A stretch of DNA of 64,000 bases from Dicaeum eximium (taxonomy: Eukaryota > Chordata > Aves > Passeriformes > Dicaeidae), in assembly GCA_013396995.1 (NCBI GenBank), contig VWZP01010938.1, positions 605,435 through 669,434 on the forward strand. The letters run 5' to 3'. Made by a program: the position numbers and the translations under genes. The notes beneath the pieces are model-generated. The model ran no database searches and was not told the origin of the DNA. It was given only the letters and a program-made list of their open reading frames with translations. This document shows, one piece after another, positions 1 to 13,214 of this stretch. The stretch's first letter is position 1, and each line of letters starts with the position of its first letter.

Positions 1-252
1 AGCCAGACCTCAGCCCAACATTTCTCTCCGTATTTAAGTGGATTTACACCACCTCAGCACTTGTCCCAGCCAGAAGCCACCACTTTCTAAAGGATAACTT
101 AATCCACAATTTGGGTTCTAGATGGGACAGAAGAGGGTGTGTTAACCTACAGTCCATCCCCCAGCACTGTGGGCTCTTTGCTGCAATTCCATCTTACCAG
201 CACCACCAAACCATCCCTCAAACTCTGCTCCTGGTTGGTGTTTTCCCCTCAG
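1..252 (+). other. Intron upstream of w1, 3' part
   Basis: This is non-coding sequence ending in a pyrimidine-rich acceptor (ttttcccctcag) directly before exon w1. I see no repeat or gene in it. Confidence 0.8.
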
Positions 253-370
253 GATCGTGTGTGAGATGGGAGAGGCCAAGCCCAGCCAGCACGCCGGATT
301 CGTGGAAATCTGCGTGGCCGAGTGCAAGCCTGAGTTCATGGCCAGGTCTTCTCAGCTCTACTACTTCATG
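253..370 (+). CDS. PLXNA4: PLXNA4 exon w1: end of IPT1
   Basis: The exon begins with the last base of a split codon and then encodes 39 residues (IVCEMGEAKPSQHAG... to ...SSQLYYFM), ending in phase 0 before gtaagc. Two Cys (in EICVAEC) and the closing LYYFM strand are typical of the end of the first plexin IPT/TIG domain in the extracellular stalk. The acceptor is ttttcccctcag at 241-252. The exon that should supply the first two bases of the split codon lies upstream of the window. Confidence 0.96.
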
Positions 371-3300
371 GTAAGCTCCTGAAAAAGTCCTCCTTGGCCC
401 TGAACTCCTTGGCCTTGGTCCTCTTTGCTCCCTCTGTCCATTGTCCATCATCACGTTGAGCCTCTGAGCTCCTCGGTGCCGTTCCGGTGAACCAAATTGT
501 TCATTCCATTTCCTTTCAACATCTTGTTCTGAGCAAAAATAGCTGGTCTAATTAAAGTTTTAACAACCTAATAATAGTCCAGATTATTAGTCCAGTTACA
601 GTTCCATGCAGCCGCGGTCCAAATTAATACAGAAAATTATCATTAATAGTTAAAAGTGCTGTACAGGAAAGAAAAAAAAAACTAAAAAAGGGAAAAATTT
701 CCCTAGTGTCTTATTTTTTTGGAGATGTGATGCTCGTGCTACCAACACCCCTTTGGTTGGAGGCACCAGTGTTGTCCAGAAGAAACTTGGGGGTTGCCAC
801 TACCTCATTACAACCCCAGGATCTTCAGCAGCACGAGTGTGATAGTCTTGGCTGGGTTTCTTTCTCCTCCCTCTTGGATTCCCCCAGGTCTTTGTTCATC
901 CCATCCACACCAGGAGCACTGGGATCAGGACAGACCCAGCTCAGGCTGCTGGTCAACTCTAGGATGTGACTGGGGCTCAGTGCTGGTGGGCAACTGGTTT
1001 GGATGCTCCATGAAATAAGATGGATGAAATAAGAGACACCTGCAAGCTTCAGCTTTAGTACAAGTGCAAACACATGTTGGACACTTAACCTGTGCTGTTT
1101 TCCTCCCTTCTGATGATGTTCCTTGTCCAAGAGACCTGATTATTCCTCTAAGGCCCCTTGCTGGGGACATGCAAGCATTGTCTGGCCTTGATCTGTTCAG
1201 ATCTGTGCAGGTTTGAGATGAGAGGGTCCCTTTGTTCCCATCAAAAGCTCTCAACTCTTGCAAGAGAATGGGTCTCTTCTGAAATTATTCACATGCCTGA
1301 GCATTTCTTTGTGGTAAAGAGGACTTGTAATGAATGCAAATGTCTTGGATTCCCCCCTCGAGCTACAGAAATTTCTCAGTTCTCTGCATTTCCCGATGTC
1401 ACCAAGGTGTCACGGTGGCGGGGGCAGAGAAACACCTTGAGAGAAAGCCCCTACCAGGCAGCCAGAAGGGCTCTTTCCAGGACATTACACTTCAACGTGT
1501 CACCTTTGCTACTCTTGGAATTACTGTCTGCTTTTGATCATCCGTGTCCATCTGTGACAGCTTTTCCCTCCGCTTGCCGCCTTCCCGGCTGCCAGGGCAC
1601 GAGCGCGAAGCCGCCGGGGTTTTCTCTGCTGAATACCTCGATACCTTTGTGCTAGACAAAAAAAAAAAAAAACAACCCCCAAAAACCAAAAATACAGACA
1701 CTCTCCAGCCTGCCCATCATATTCCCTCTGCCGTGTCCGGTGCTTTCACAGTGGGAGCTGTGGTTTTTTTTGGCTCCCTTGGATTTTTCTGCCAGGAGGG
1801 CAGAGATGCTGCTGCAGGAATGTCAACGTGCCTTGGCATCCTGCAGCGGTATCTGGCAGCTTGAAGGGAAAGAAGATGTTTGAAAAACCAAGGAAGGGCG
1901 TCACCTGGGGGATAAATGTCACTTCCTGACTCACAGCAAATCTTCTGGACAATTGCTTTTCGAGAGGTTTGAAGGAAAACTTGGTTGAAGTTGGCCAGTT
2001 GGTTCAGTATTTCCCTGTCTTGCAAGAATTCCAGGAGATGATGGCTTGGACTCAACAGAGTATTTAATTTCAGTGTTTTAAGAAAGAGGTGGCATAGTTT
2101 AGAGATGCCAGAATGGTTCTTCTCCACCTTTCTAACCAGAACTTTTAAATTCAAATAGCTGCTCGTTTGTTTTAAACTCATCCGTGATCAAAACCTGCAA
2201 ATTGCATTAGAAAGTACAATAAGCCAGGAGGGAAACAAAGCTGAAATGAAATTTATGATGATCTAAATGAAATATATTTTTTTAGTTATTAATTTTCTTG
2301 CTGTGATTATTGCCCTAATCGTTCAATGACAAAAAATTTTACATTCACTTCTCAAATTGGGTGCTGAAGGAATTTTACTTTTATTCTGGCTTTAGATGAA
2401 AATATTGTGTCTCAGGGCAGGTGCTGTGGGCTACCCTACATTTCTTCTGAGTCTGCTCCTAAAATCCTTATTTTGGGGAGCATTTCCCATCCATCCCTTT
2501 CATCTTTTCCCCTCTTGCTGCTACTGTGGAACCTCTAGGAAGGAAACCCAGGTGCACAAACTGTGTTTGAGTCACATCTTGCTCCTCCTGTGTTCCCAGG
2601 AGGAATGGAATGGGGAATGATAAGCTCCATGGGAGGCAGTTTAGACCCAGCTCTGATGGTGCTTCTCTGTGGAAAACCTGTGTGCAGGAGGTGCTGGAGG
2701 AAAGAAGGGATTGGGGAGCTGAGGAAAGTAGGTAAAATCCTAGAAAATGCAGAAAATTTCCTGTCTTCTTTCCCTTGCTGTCACTCTCCAGCCTATCACT
2801 GACCCACAAGACCCTCTTTGCATTTTCCACCAGTGAGGAAATGTTGAATAGTCTGGAGTTTGGTTGTGAATGTGCTGTGCAATAGTCAGGAAGGCCACTG
2901 TGAATAATTAAAGGTTGATCACAACTTTGAAAGCTGAGCCACAAACCTGTTTGTCAGATTGGCTTCAGACACAGCAGTGCTTTGCCAAGGAGCATTCCAG
3001 GTGTGGCTGTGGCCTGTGAGGATCCTCAAAAGGCCATGGATGCTTTATCCACCCCAAGGAGAGGGCAGGGAACCCACCCAGTGGTGGGGCAAAAGTCTTT
3101 TAACTCAAACGTTCCTCTGTGATTTTTGAATCAGATACTTTTTGAATCACAGTGCTGCTGTGTAGGCTTTGGGCACCAGGCTGACCATTCCCAGCCCGTT
3201 TTCTGCCAGGTGGGAGGTCACCTCCCAGCACCACCATCATGGTCAGCAGGAATTTCTACTGGTGGGGGTGCCCATCAATAAGGGAGTTGCCATCAGAGCT

Positions 3301-3454
3301 TGAGGTGGTACCCAAAATATAAAGGAGCAGCACTGAAGTGCATCATTTGCATCTCCGTGCTCTTCCTGCATTTTTTATCCCATCAAAAGAGAATGGTAGA
3401 GAATATTCCCAGAAGATCACACTCCAGGCTTGGAGAATGGCTGGAATGGTGTCC

Positions 3455-4062
3455 AGTGGAGAAGGACCTGGTCCACAGTGGCTGAACATGAGGCCAGGTG
3501 TGTCCAGGGGGCCAAGAAGCCAATGGCACCTGGATTGTATCAGGAATAGTGTGGCCAGCAGGACCAGGGCAGTGCCCACTCCACTCTGCTGGGCACTGCT
3601 GGGGCCCCACCTCAAATCCTGGATCCAGTTTTGAGCTCCTCAGGAAAGAACAGAGCTGAGAAGGGTCTGGAGCCCCAGGAGCAGCTGAGGGAGCTGGGAA
3701 GGGGCTGAGCCTGGAGAAAAGGAGGCTCAGGGGGGCCCTTGTGGGTCTGCACAACTCCTGAGAGGAGGGGACAGCCGGGGGGGTCGGGCTCTGCTCCCAG
3801 GGAAAAGGGACAGGAGGAGAGGGAATGGCCTCAGGCTGGGCCAGGGGAGCCTCAGGGGGGATTTTGGGAAAATTTCTTGATGAAAAGGTTGCCAAGCACT
3901 GGCACAGGCTGCCCATGGAAGTGGTGGAATCATTGCCCCTGGAAGTGTTCAAGGTGCTTGGAGAAGTGCTTTAGTTGTGGCCTTGCCAGTGCTGGGTTGA
4001 TGCTTGGACTTGCTGATCTTAGGGGTCTTTTCCAACCTCAAAAATTCCATGATTCTAAGTAT
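3455..4062 (+). mobile_element. CR1 LINE fragment, 3' end
   Basis: The order of blocks matches the 3' part of avian CR1. First comes the 'gctgaacatgaggccag' and 'gccaagaagccaatggc' block, then the 'gtggccagcaggaccaggg' block. Next are the 'gagcctggagaaaaggaggctcag' region and the terminal segment ending in 'ttccaacctcaaaaattcc'. It is 5'-truncated and has no open reverse transcriptase frame. Confidence 0.85.
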
Positions 4063-4919
4063 AAAACCAGCTTCCAAACCATCAGGTGAAAGCCAGCCAG
4101 GTTTAAATACAAAAAGTGCCCAGCTCTGACAATAGGTCCTTCTACAGAGCAGTAAGTCTGATTTTCATGTTCTGCCCTTCCTCCAAGAGCTGCATTTAGA
4201 ATAGGAGCGAAATGGAAAAATTGAAATCTTGCCGCTGTTTTTTCAAAATGATTAAACCAGAGGGGCCCAGGAACAGAGGTGGCTCCGTGTGTGTGAGAGT
4301 GGGAGCTGTGGTGTGTGTCAGGTGGTTTTATAAACATGGATTAATGGTCTCCAAAGCTCAATAAGGTGACTGCGTGATGTACCTGCTCGCTCAGAGGAGC
4401 TGAGAGCTTCAAGCACTTGTGTCATCATTCTTAAAGAGAGGGGGAAAGAAATAATCTTCATTTAAATGCATATAGTAGCTTTTCACTTGGGACTGAATGG
4501 AAAGTTTTTCTATTAAAATGCAAATGAAAGAATAAACTGTAACACCAAATTTCTCCCTGAATATTGATGTCTCCTCTCTGCATTGTGGTAACAGGGTGAT
4601 CTGTGCCTTCAGAGCGCGAGTATTTTATCTTGATTTGGGGAAGAAAGGAGGGTGGCAGAGTAAGAAAAAGAGTTTTGAGATTTGGGGACTCTAAAGGAAT
4701 TGTGCCCCGTTTTGATATATTAACAGAACACTGTGCTAGGCTGGGAAAAGAGGCTCAGAAAATCACCAGGAAAAGGGAAAAGGTGTTCAGGTGGGCAGTG
4801 CTGCTGCTGTGGCTGTGGCATTTCAGAGGACACCTCGACAGGAGCACCACCCCCATGTGTCAGTGAAGGACAGCTCGAGGCTGCCTCAAAATCCAAGTCA
4901 GATAAGAGAAAGATTTAGG

Positions 4920-5155
4920 GTCATGTGTGGGCATTTTGCACCAGGACAGGTTCAGGCTGGACATCAGGAGGAATTTCTTCATAGAAAGGGTTGTTGAACA
5001 TTGGAATTGCACCAGGAGGTGATGGAGTCCCATCCCTAGAGGTGCTCAAAGAACAACTGGATGTGCTCTGTTCTGGCTGTCAAGGTGGGGATCGGTCACA
5101 GGTTGGACTCGATGACCTTGGAGGTTTTTCCCAACCTCAGTGACGCTGGGATCCT
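4920..5155 (+). mobile_element. CR1 LINE fragment, 3' end
   Basis: It contains 'caggctggacatcaggagg', the 'tggagtcccatccctagagg' block and the closing 'ggttggactcgatgacctt' block, as in CR1 3' ends. It is severely 5'-truncated. Confidence 0.85.
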
Positions 5156-5244
5156 GTGTGGGAGAGGCAAGAACAAACTCAGATGTTCTGCTGAGCCACA
5201 GCTCTCCTCCATCCAAGGGGGAATGGCTTCCCACTGCCAGAGGG

Positions 5245-5456
5245 CAGGGTTAGATGGAATATTGGGAAGGAGTTGTTCCCTGTGAGGGTGGTGAGGCCAA
5301 AGAAGCTGTGCCTCATCCCTGGAAGTGTCCAAGGCTAGGCTGGACAGGGCTTGGAGAAACCTGGCATAGTGGAAGGTGTCCCTGCCCATGGCAGGGGGTG
5401 GCACTGGGTGATCTTTAAGGTCCCTTCTCACCCAAACCATTCTGTGATTCTGAGAA
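5245..5456 (+). mobile_element. CR1 LINE fragment, 3' end
   Basis: A CR1 3' end recognisable from 'ctgtgagggtggtgaggcc', 'tgtccctgcccatggcagg' and a terminal 'accattctgtgattctgag'. It lies about 90 bp after the previous fragment in the same orientation and is of a different CR1 subfamily type. Confidence 0.88.
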
Positions 5457-5985
5457 ATAATAAAGTCGAGTGATCTTCTCAAAACCAAACAATTTTCTTT
5501 TGAAACAAGAAAACAATTGAACTTGTGAGTTCCACAGTTTGGAGGTGGAGATTCCCCATTAAGATGCAATCAAGCCAGTTCACTGCCTGAGTTATCCTGC
5601 AGACCTGGTGTTGTGTGACAGCAAAAAGACCCCTGAGCTGTGCCAAACAAGCAGTGGAGACGAGAGATTGTGACCCAAGGCACTCCAGGCATGGACCTGT
5701 CTTTGTAGAAATATTTCTGAGTGGGTACAAGGGCAGATCTCATTTTGGAGGAGTGAGAACAGACTGGGGTTGGGTCTGAACTGACCCAACCAAACCTGGC
5801 ATTTGAGCAGGGTGTCTCTGACAGGTCTGGTGTCACCCCAGGCTCCTTTATCAGCCAGAAGACATGGCCAACTTCAGAAGTCCTGGTTAATCCTTGGGGT
5901 GCCTCCCTCTCTGCACCACTGCCAGGAGAGGGAAGGTCCCTCTGCTCCTCTGCTGTGTTTCCAACACCTCCCTTTGCCTCCACAG

Positions 5986-6122
5986 ACTCTGACCCTCTCT
6001 GACCTGAAGCCAAAGCGAGGACCGGTGTCGGGTGGCACGCAGGTGACAATCACAGGCAACAACCTCAACGCTGGCAGCAATGTCATCGTGACCTTTGGGC
6101 GACAACCCTGCCTCTTCTACAG
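5986..6122 (+). CDS. PLXNA4: PLXNA4 exon w2: first part of IPT2
   Basis: It encodes TLTLSDLKPKRGPVSGGTQV followed by TITGNNLNAGSNVIVTFGRQ and PCLFYR, then two bases of a split Arg codon (AG|G). The PxxGPxSGGTxVTITGxNLxxGS pattern is the hallmark first half of an IPT/TIG immunoglobulin-like fold. The acceptor is cctccacag (to 5985) and the donor is gtacag (from 6123). It starts in phase 0, matching the end of w1. Confidence 0.97.
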
Positions 6123-7712
6123 GTACAGACGAGCCCTTCCTGCTGCTCATGCCTGAGTGGGAAAGATTAAATGCCAATTAAAGTCAGGGAACTTCTGCAG
6201 CCCTGACACTTTGTCCCTCAAGTGTCTCCTTTGCTGGTGGCCACATCTCTGCAGCAACGGGACTTGTGCATTCTGCACCATGCACAGCCTTGCTGGCCAT
6301 GTTTTGGGGAGAGAAAATAGGATTTATTTCATTGTTTTGACTGGTATTTGATGTGCTTTTTCCCGTGGCCTCTTGTCAGATTTCAGTACAATTCTCCACG
6401 CTCCCGTGCTCTGCTACTTGCTCCGGGAGTGCGTCGTTTAAAAGATTCATTTTCATGTCCTCGCTTTAGTAGAGGTGACAAAGAAAATCTGACAACATCA
6501 GTTCGAAGTACTAAACCAACTCCCTTTTATCCCAGAATAGTCCTGTAGTGCTAAGAAGTGGATGATTTGCAACATTTTAGCTCTGTGTTGGCTCCTGTTC
6601 AATGGCGCTTCAGAGAGGCTTAATGTCAGTGTTACCTGCTGGATGTTCCCTGATCCCTGTGAGAATGAGGCTGAATCCCATTCCCAGGGGCTCCCACGGA
6701 TCAAAACTACCCAGAGCAACACATTTTTGCTGCCAGTAGCGATGGGGGCTGAAGATGAAGTTGGCACATTCCTCCCGAAGATGTCCTTGGCAGAGGGAGC
6801 GCTCATTCACAGGAGACCTGGGAGCACTGCCCTGGGGCAATGCCCTTCCCTCTCCTGGCTGTGGGGATCCTCTTTAGCAGCCTGTCATGACTGTGGAGCG
6901 ATCCAGCACCCGAAATTCAGCAGGGTGAAGTCACAGTCTGTGATTCGAAATGCCAAGTGGGAGCCACAGCTGCTTGGAGATGCTTACTGAAGACTGGGGA
7001 ATTTTTAGGAGGGATTGAGCACTGCCTTTTGGGAGAATTTAGAGGGCACCTGGAGGTGACTTACACCCCCATTTTAGGGGTATGAGATGAGGCTGCATCC
7101 CAAATCACAGGACTGGGAAGACTGAGAATGTTTGGTGCCTGGATTTTGGACTCATTTTGAAAGGAATGCAGACCTGGAGCTGGTTTTGAGCCCTGCCAAA
7201 AAGGAAGGTTTATGCAGAATCCTCTATAAATATAACCATAAAATGCTTCCCACTATATTAGCACTTCCAAAGGTCCCAGGCACGCTGCAAACTGCACTTA
7301 AGCAAGACTTACAGTCCTAATGCAAAGTAAACTTTATGATCCCAGACTGCAAAGCTGAGGTGCAAACACCCCTTTTATGAGCTGCTGCTGCACATGTCTG
7401 CAGGCAGGAAGGAAACATCCATCAAATATTTAAGCACAGAGAAATACTTCTGGAGAGAGGCCTGGTTTGGACTGCCCTTGGGGTTCAGATTTTACTCTGA
7501 GTCCTGAGAGCTCCTGTGGTTTTATTTAAGCCAGTGAAAATGCAATGCCACTTCCCTAGACGCTGCTACAGTAAATGGTTCACACTGAGTTCCACCTCTT
7601 CAGTGCATAGGTTTGGGCCACAGGACTTTATAAGAATAAATAGTTGGGCTGGTTTTGGCACCATTTTGCTGCTGGTAGCACCTGGTTCACATTTACTTTC
7701 TGCTCCTCCCAG
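6123..7712 (+). other. Intron w2-w3
   Basis: This 1.6-kb intron holds no repeat or gene that I can recognise. It ends with the acceptor tctgctcctcccag. Confidence 0.75.
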
Positions 7713-7880
7713 GAGATCCACCAAGCACATTGTCTGTAACACCACGGCCTCCTACGAAGGCTTTGAGAAGGTGAAGGTGTCTGTGAGAGTGGACAAGGCC
7801 AAAATCCATCAGGAGCTGCACTATGAATATGTAGAGGATCCCACCATCCTGAGGATCGAGCCTGAGTGGAGCATCTTCAG
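7713..7880 (+). CDS. PLXNA4: PLXNA4 exon w3: end of IPT2, start of IPT3
   Basis: After completing the split Arg codon it encodes 55 residues (RSTKHIVCNTTASYEG... to ...RIEPEWSIF) plus two bases of Ser (AG|T). HIVCNTT gives the second Cys of IPT2 and an N-glycosylation sequon (NTT). HYEYVEDPTILRIEPEWS is the inter-domain linker and first strand of IPT3 in the receptor stalk. The donor is gtgagt at 7881. Confidence 0.97.
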
Positions 7881-8096
7881 GTGAGTATCCCAGGAAAAAA
7901 CTCTGCCAATTCCCATGGCTTTTTAAAGGAGCACTGCTCTGATAACTTTGGTCCTTGGTGTAGAAAACTGATTTCCAAGCATTGTGTCCACCAAGAATTT
8001 GTGCAGAGATACTTCCCAGTGCCAACAGATCCCTTGGGCTGGATTAGAGTGAAATGACACTGAATGATCAGTGTTTGTATAAATACATATACATAG

Positions 8097-8160
8097 TATA
8101 TTAACACTGATTTTTATATATATATATATATATATGTACATATATATCAGTGTTAATATA
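8097..8160. repeat. Perfect inverted repeat around a (TA)n core
   Basis: The left arm at 8097-8110 (tatattaacactga) is exactly complementary to the right arm at 8147-8160 (tcagtgttaatata). Between them is a self-complementary TA run, so the whole 64 bp can fold into one hairpin or cruciform. A smaller hairpin with the same cactga/tcagtg arm sequence lies just upstream near 8057-8075. Confidence 0.85.
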
Positions 8161-10217
8161 AATATATATATTGGTTTATTTCAGAATTTGCAGGGGGAAG
8201 CATCTACATAGCCATTTTGGTTGTTATTATCTCTAGCAATATGAAAATATAAAAGCCAAAAAATATCACATAAGAAAATGCGTAAGAAAGAAAAGGAAAG
8301 GATGAGAGTAGAAAGATTGCACCACTCCTAGGCTCCACAAAACTTGTTCATTGCAATGTCAATGTCTGTTGGTTGGAATGATGGTCACAGACTGGATCCA
8401 TCAGATGACAATCCCAAAGAAATGATGGGGAAAATCCCCAGAACACAACCTCTGTTGGGTTTATACTCAGGTTCAGGTGGGAACAGGAGCTTTCCTGCTG
8501 GATGGTGGAAAGCTGTGGATCAGGGAAACCTGGATGATGGAATGTGGTGGATCATGGGGCACTTCAGGAGTCTTTGAGACCTTCTCAGAAGATACAGCTG
8601 CCTATTAAATTAGTGCTGTTGTCAATTATGTCCCTTCATGGCCCATCAGCAGAGTGAGCACCTTCAGGCTCCCTGTGCATGTCCAGCACTGCAGGGCAGG
8701 GGAGTTATCACAGCTGAGTTCACTTGATAAGGACAAAGTTCCCACCTCCCAGGATTCCCTCTCTCCTTATCTGGTCCAACACCAGCTGCAGCCTGAGCTG
8801 GGCTGTGCCCTCCCCTGGCACCTGCCTGGGTGCTTTGCCCATCAGCAGCTTCCCCTGGGGGTTTGAGCCACCAGCATCCCAGGGCCTCTTCCAGTATCAC
8901 ATTCTTCTCCCTAGACCTGGGAGGACTGGACAATAGCAGCACATTTATCTTATCCCAAGTTCCCTCCATGCTCCAAATTCCGTTTGTAGGTGTATTTGGG
9001 GAGGGGTGACTTTGCAGTTTGCTCAGGTGGGCAAAAGCCTTTCCATGAAAATCATATTTAAGCAATATTTAAGCCATGAACCATTTCATTCTCTCACAGT
9101 TTGCAAAATGCAATTCCTACCTTTCCCTTGACTTGAAACTCCTACATTTCCCCCAGCCCTCATGAACCTGAAATTCCTACATTTCCCCCATCCTTCAAGG
9201 ACTTGATGCCTCAGGACTAAGCCCTGCCTGTTTGGCCATGGTGCCTGAAAGCCCCAGGGCTCTGTGCTGAGATGAAACACAATGGGAGCCCTGCTCCCTG
9301 CCCTATCCAAGAGCCTTTCTCCTCGTTAGGGATCCCTTTTTCTCTTCACCCCCCTGATGCTGCTTTGGTGGATTCACAGGGTTCACATGAAGGTGCCTGA
9401 GAGCAGCGTTTGTCCTGGCTGTGGAAAGCATCAAAGGGATACCCAAACTCTCAGAAGCCTGGAGAAATTGGTCATTAAATGCACTGGTATTTCCTTGAAA
9501 AGATACAAAATATGAAATCTTAGTCTCCCCTCATTCATCCACGGCAGCTCTCTGCTTCCCTGTCAAACTGGACTGATTGAAGTTCCTGGGGATTAGGAGC
9601 AGGGCTTGTAAATCCCCCCATTTCAGCTCCCATCCCAAAGATGTTTTCACAAATCAATTAGTGCCTTTAATTACCATGAGGGAATTTACTGATTTAGCCA
9701 GATTGAACCTTTGCACATTGGGCTTGAAGCTTTAGTGTCAGGATTTTCCACTTGGGGCTTTTATTTTCAGCCAGAGTCCAGGTTATCAGTGAAATGAGAA
9801 ATCACTTTACTCCCTTATAAAGCGAGTTCAGTGCTGCTTTAAAGGTGCAAGATTGACAGCCTGGGAGAGTGAATTCCCAAATATTCCCAAATAGGGATTT
9901 CCCCTGGGAAGCTGCAGCACAGGGACCTTCCTCCATCTGGCCTCAGGTGTGGCTGGGAGTTCTCCACAGCCTGCTGGCTCCTTGGTTCCTCTGCTGAAGC
10001 TGCCAGACAGAGGTGAAGGAGCACCAAGGAGATGCCTCAGGTGTGTCAGCAAAGCTTTGCCCAGCCTGGAGGTGCAGGGACTCTGTGTCCCATGGCTGGA
10101 TGGATGGCACCTCCCATCCCAAATCCCAGAATAATGGAAATAAGGGTGAGGTGCTTGTTTAGGGGGTACTAGATGATTTGTGGGGTGTGCAGCTGCTAGG
10201 ATGGATGGCTGGGACTG

Positions 10218-10400
10218 CACTTGTCTCATCACTCATGGAATTATTAAGGCTGGAAAAGACCTCTAACATAATTGACTCCAATTCTTAACCCAGCACTGAC
10301 ATGTTCACCACCAAAATGTGTCCCCAGGTGACACATCCACTCAGCTTTTGAACACTTGCAGGGGTGATTTGAGCATTTCCAGTGATGGAGCATTTTTGGG
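10218..10400 (-). mobile_element. CR1 LINE fragment, reverse orientation
   Basis: It begins with the reverse complement of a CR1 3' end ('aaggctggaaaagacctctaa', 'attgactccaattcttaaccc'), followed by the diverged upstream part. The 5' limit is uncertain. Confidence 0.65.
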
Positions 10401-10751
10401 TACAACCTCTCCTTTTTGCTTTTTTCATCTGAAATCAGGAAACATCAACTTGAGCATTAACAGATGCCCAATTTTAACCCAAGTTCATCCTCCTCCTTAA
10501 GCACTTTTGAGTCACTCCAAAGGTGCACAACTCTGGAAGGAGAAGATGGAATATCCAGGATTGCCACGGGGGTTTGGGGTGTCAGGGACAGTTTTAGGTG
10601 CTGTAACTGTGAGGATGAGCTGTTCCCAGGGAGAGGTGATTGCCACTAAACCAGCTTTGCAAAACCAGTGAATGAATGTACCAAGCCTGGCTTAAAACCT
10701 TTATTTTTCAAAACAGTAAAGAAAAGATTACAGCTAATTTACTTCCATAGC

Positions 10752-10801
10752 CAAAAAAAAAAAAATAAAAAAAGAAGAAAAAGAAAAAAAAAAAGAAAGA
10801 G
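10752..10801. repeat. A-rich low-complexity tract
   Basis: About 50 bp consist almost only of A with scattered G and T. This is simple sequence with no further structure visible. Confidence 0.9.
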
Positions 10802-11717
10802 TAACGCTGGGCTGTCAAGTAAATAAAATTTTATGAGGCTCCATTAATACTTTTGATCTGGGTTTGATTTGAGTTACATCCAGCAATTACCTGAGTCTGC
10901 AGGCAGAAAATGATACTCAGGGTCTTTTGGGGTAGTTAAAAGTTAAATTCTGAGAGCTTTTGGCACCTCTGTTATTTTGCTGGGCAGCAGCAGGTCTCCA
11001 GGCTCTGCTCCCACCTGGCTGAGCATCCAGGTGCAGCCACAAATGCCAATGGCTGGTGGTTTTCAAGGCAATAAACTGTTTTATTTACTTTATTTTCAAG
11101 CCAGAGAAGGTTTGGGGGTGATTTTAAGTCTTCAGCAAAGAAAAAACTGCTTTACCTTTTTTCTTTCCCTCTCTCTGCTCAGGTGCTGTGGCTGTGTTTA
11201 TTACCTGTGGTTTGAGCCTGCAAGCTCAGATTGCAACCCAAATAGAGGATTTTTAAGATGTGGGTTCAAAACTGTGTGCACAGATTTGATTGATTAAATA
11301 AAAGGATTTGTCTTTATAAAGACACACATATCAGTAGGTGTGTTCACACGTTGGATTTTTGTGGAACACGTAAAACTTTCAGCCAAGAAAAGAGATAAAA
11401 TCCCTTCTAGTTTGAAGCAGCAGAGATTAATTATATTATTAATGATATTATTATTAAATTATATCATAATAGCAATAAAATTATATTTTTTTATTATTAA
11501 TATAAAGGCTCACTGCCAAAATTCACAAGATCCAGGACAGTGGAGAAAAAACAATTTTGCTTATACACTTTTGGGTTTTGAAGAATTCTCCCTGGATGAT
11601 GTCAGGGATCTTTACAGGGAAGAGGAATTCTGGGGAGAGGGTATTTTTTTCTGTAAGGGAGGGAAGGTCTCTTGTAAGAAGATGTGTGACTTAAACAGGA
11701 TCAGCTGACAGAACCAG

Positions 11718-11957
11718 AGCTCACAGCCTCCAGCTGCACCCAGGGAAACACAGGCTGGGCAGCAGGGAGAAGTTTTTCACAGCCAGAGGGATCAATTCTG
11801 GAATGTTCTGCCCGGGGAGGTGGTGCAGGCACCATCCCTGGGTGTGTTTAACAAAGCCTGGATGTGGCACTGGGTGCCAGGGTTTAGCTGAGCTCTTGGG
11901 GCTGGGCTGGACTTTGTGATCTTGAAGGGCTCTGCCAGCCCAGGGATTCTGGGATCA
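11718..11957 (+). mobile_element. CR1 LINE fragment, 3' end
   Basis: It contains 'ggaatgttctgcccgggga', 'accatccctgggtgtgttt' and the terminal 'agcccagggattctgggat' block. The fragment at 25880-26395 is nearly the same sequence and longer, so both belong to one subfamily. Confidence 0.85.
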
Positions 11958-13214
11958 CTTGTGCATCCAAAAAACTCATCTGGAAGATGGTCTGGAAAAT
12001 GTGGGTTTGCTCTGTAAAATTTCCTGTTATCAATTTCCTGTCATAGCTGATTAGTTCAGAGGGGAAAAAACATGAGATATTCTGCAAAACTCAAGGTCAA
12101 ATGTTGCCCTAACCATGGACCAGTCCAGCCCTTGAGTGAACGACCATGAGGAGCCCCCCAGAGAAGTGTCCCAGGAGTATCTGCAGGAAGATGTGGTTGT
12201 GCCAGTTCTCTTTGGATGAACCCAAACTGTTTGGTTCATCAGTGTGGGTGCCTCTGGAGGGGCTGGAGCAGAGCTCACCCACACCTGACAGCTATTCTGT
12301 GTATGTTTGCATTCACTCCTGCCTCCCCAGCTGATTAATAATGGAAGATAAATGAGGAGCACTGAAAACAAAGGTCAGAAATGGGGGAGATTTGTTGCCT
12401 TCTTCCTCACAGGGTGATTATTCTCTGGTGTTTTCTCATCTATAATGCAATTGCTTCACCTTCCCTGTATGTGCAGCTTTACCTGGAGGCAAGAAAGGGA
12501 TTCTGAGCTTTCTTTCCACAATCCCATTGATTTCCACATGGCCTCCCCTTCCCAGCAGGAAATAAACTGCATCCTGGACAGATTCCAAAGGGAGTTATAG
12601 AGGCAAGTGCTGAAACTGCTGAGAGCTCTCCTCACCCTGGGAAACCCTGGGAGATGGGGCTGTCTGCTGATGGCATTTCGTCCTCCTGTTCTGGCTGTGT
12701 GAGCCCTGACAGGTGAAGGTTTTGCTTTTTTGGATAACTCTTCTCCTTCCAGCCCTGGATCACTCTGCCCCCACAGAGCTCACCCTGATAGATCACAGCT
12801 GCTTTAATTTGGGATGGCCAAAGCTGCCTGTGGTGAACATCACATTTCCTTAATGTGCTGCTCAGAGCCAGCCCTGTGAAGCCTGGGAATGGTCCTTTGC
12901 AGATTCCTTCTTCCTTCCCTTACATTCCCTGAAGTCCCACGACTGCTGGCTGCAGCTGGAAGAGGCAGGGGAAAGGAGAGAAGGGTATTTCTGAGAGCTG
13001 CTTCCTTGTGGGGACAATGCCTGCAGGGAGTGAGGAGGGCTCCAGCTACATCTCCCCATAAAAATGAGAAAATCCAGCAGATACCTGCAGGCTGTGGCTT
13101 GTGGGAGTTGGCTTTCTCAGGAAATTGGCCTTTGAGCAAGGGGGACACAGACTGGGAATCTCTGTTCATGTTGGATCATGATCTACCAGGGCAACCACAT
13201 GGAGACCAGGCCAG

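Larger units (their letters stand above)
371..5985 (+). other. Intron w1-w2
   Basis: This 5.6-kb intron carries three CR1 fragments on the + strand between 3455 and 5455. It also has an AT-rich stretch at 2185-2350 and another at 4440-4560, both with several TAAT-type motifs. I recognise nothing else; the small ORFs here do not resemble known proteins. Confidence 0.7.
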
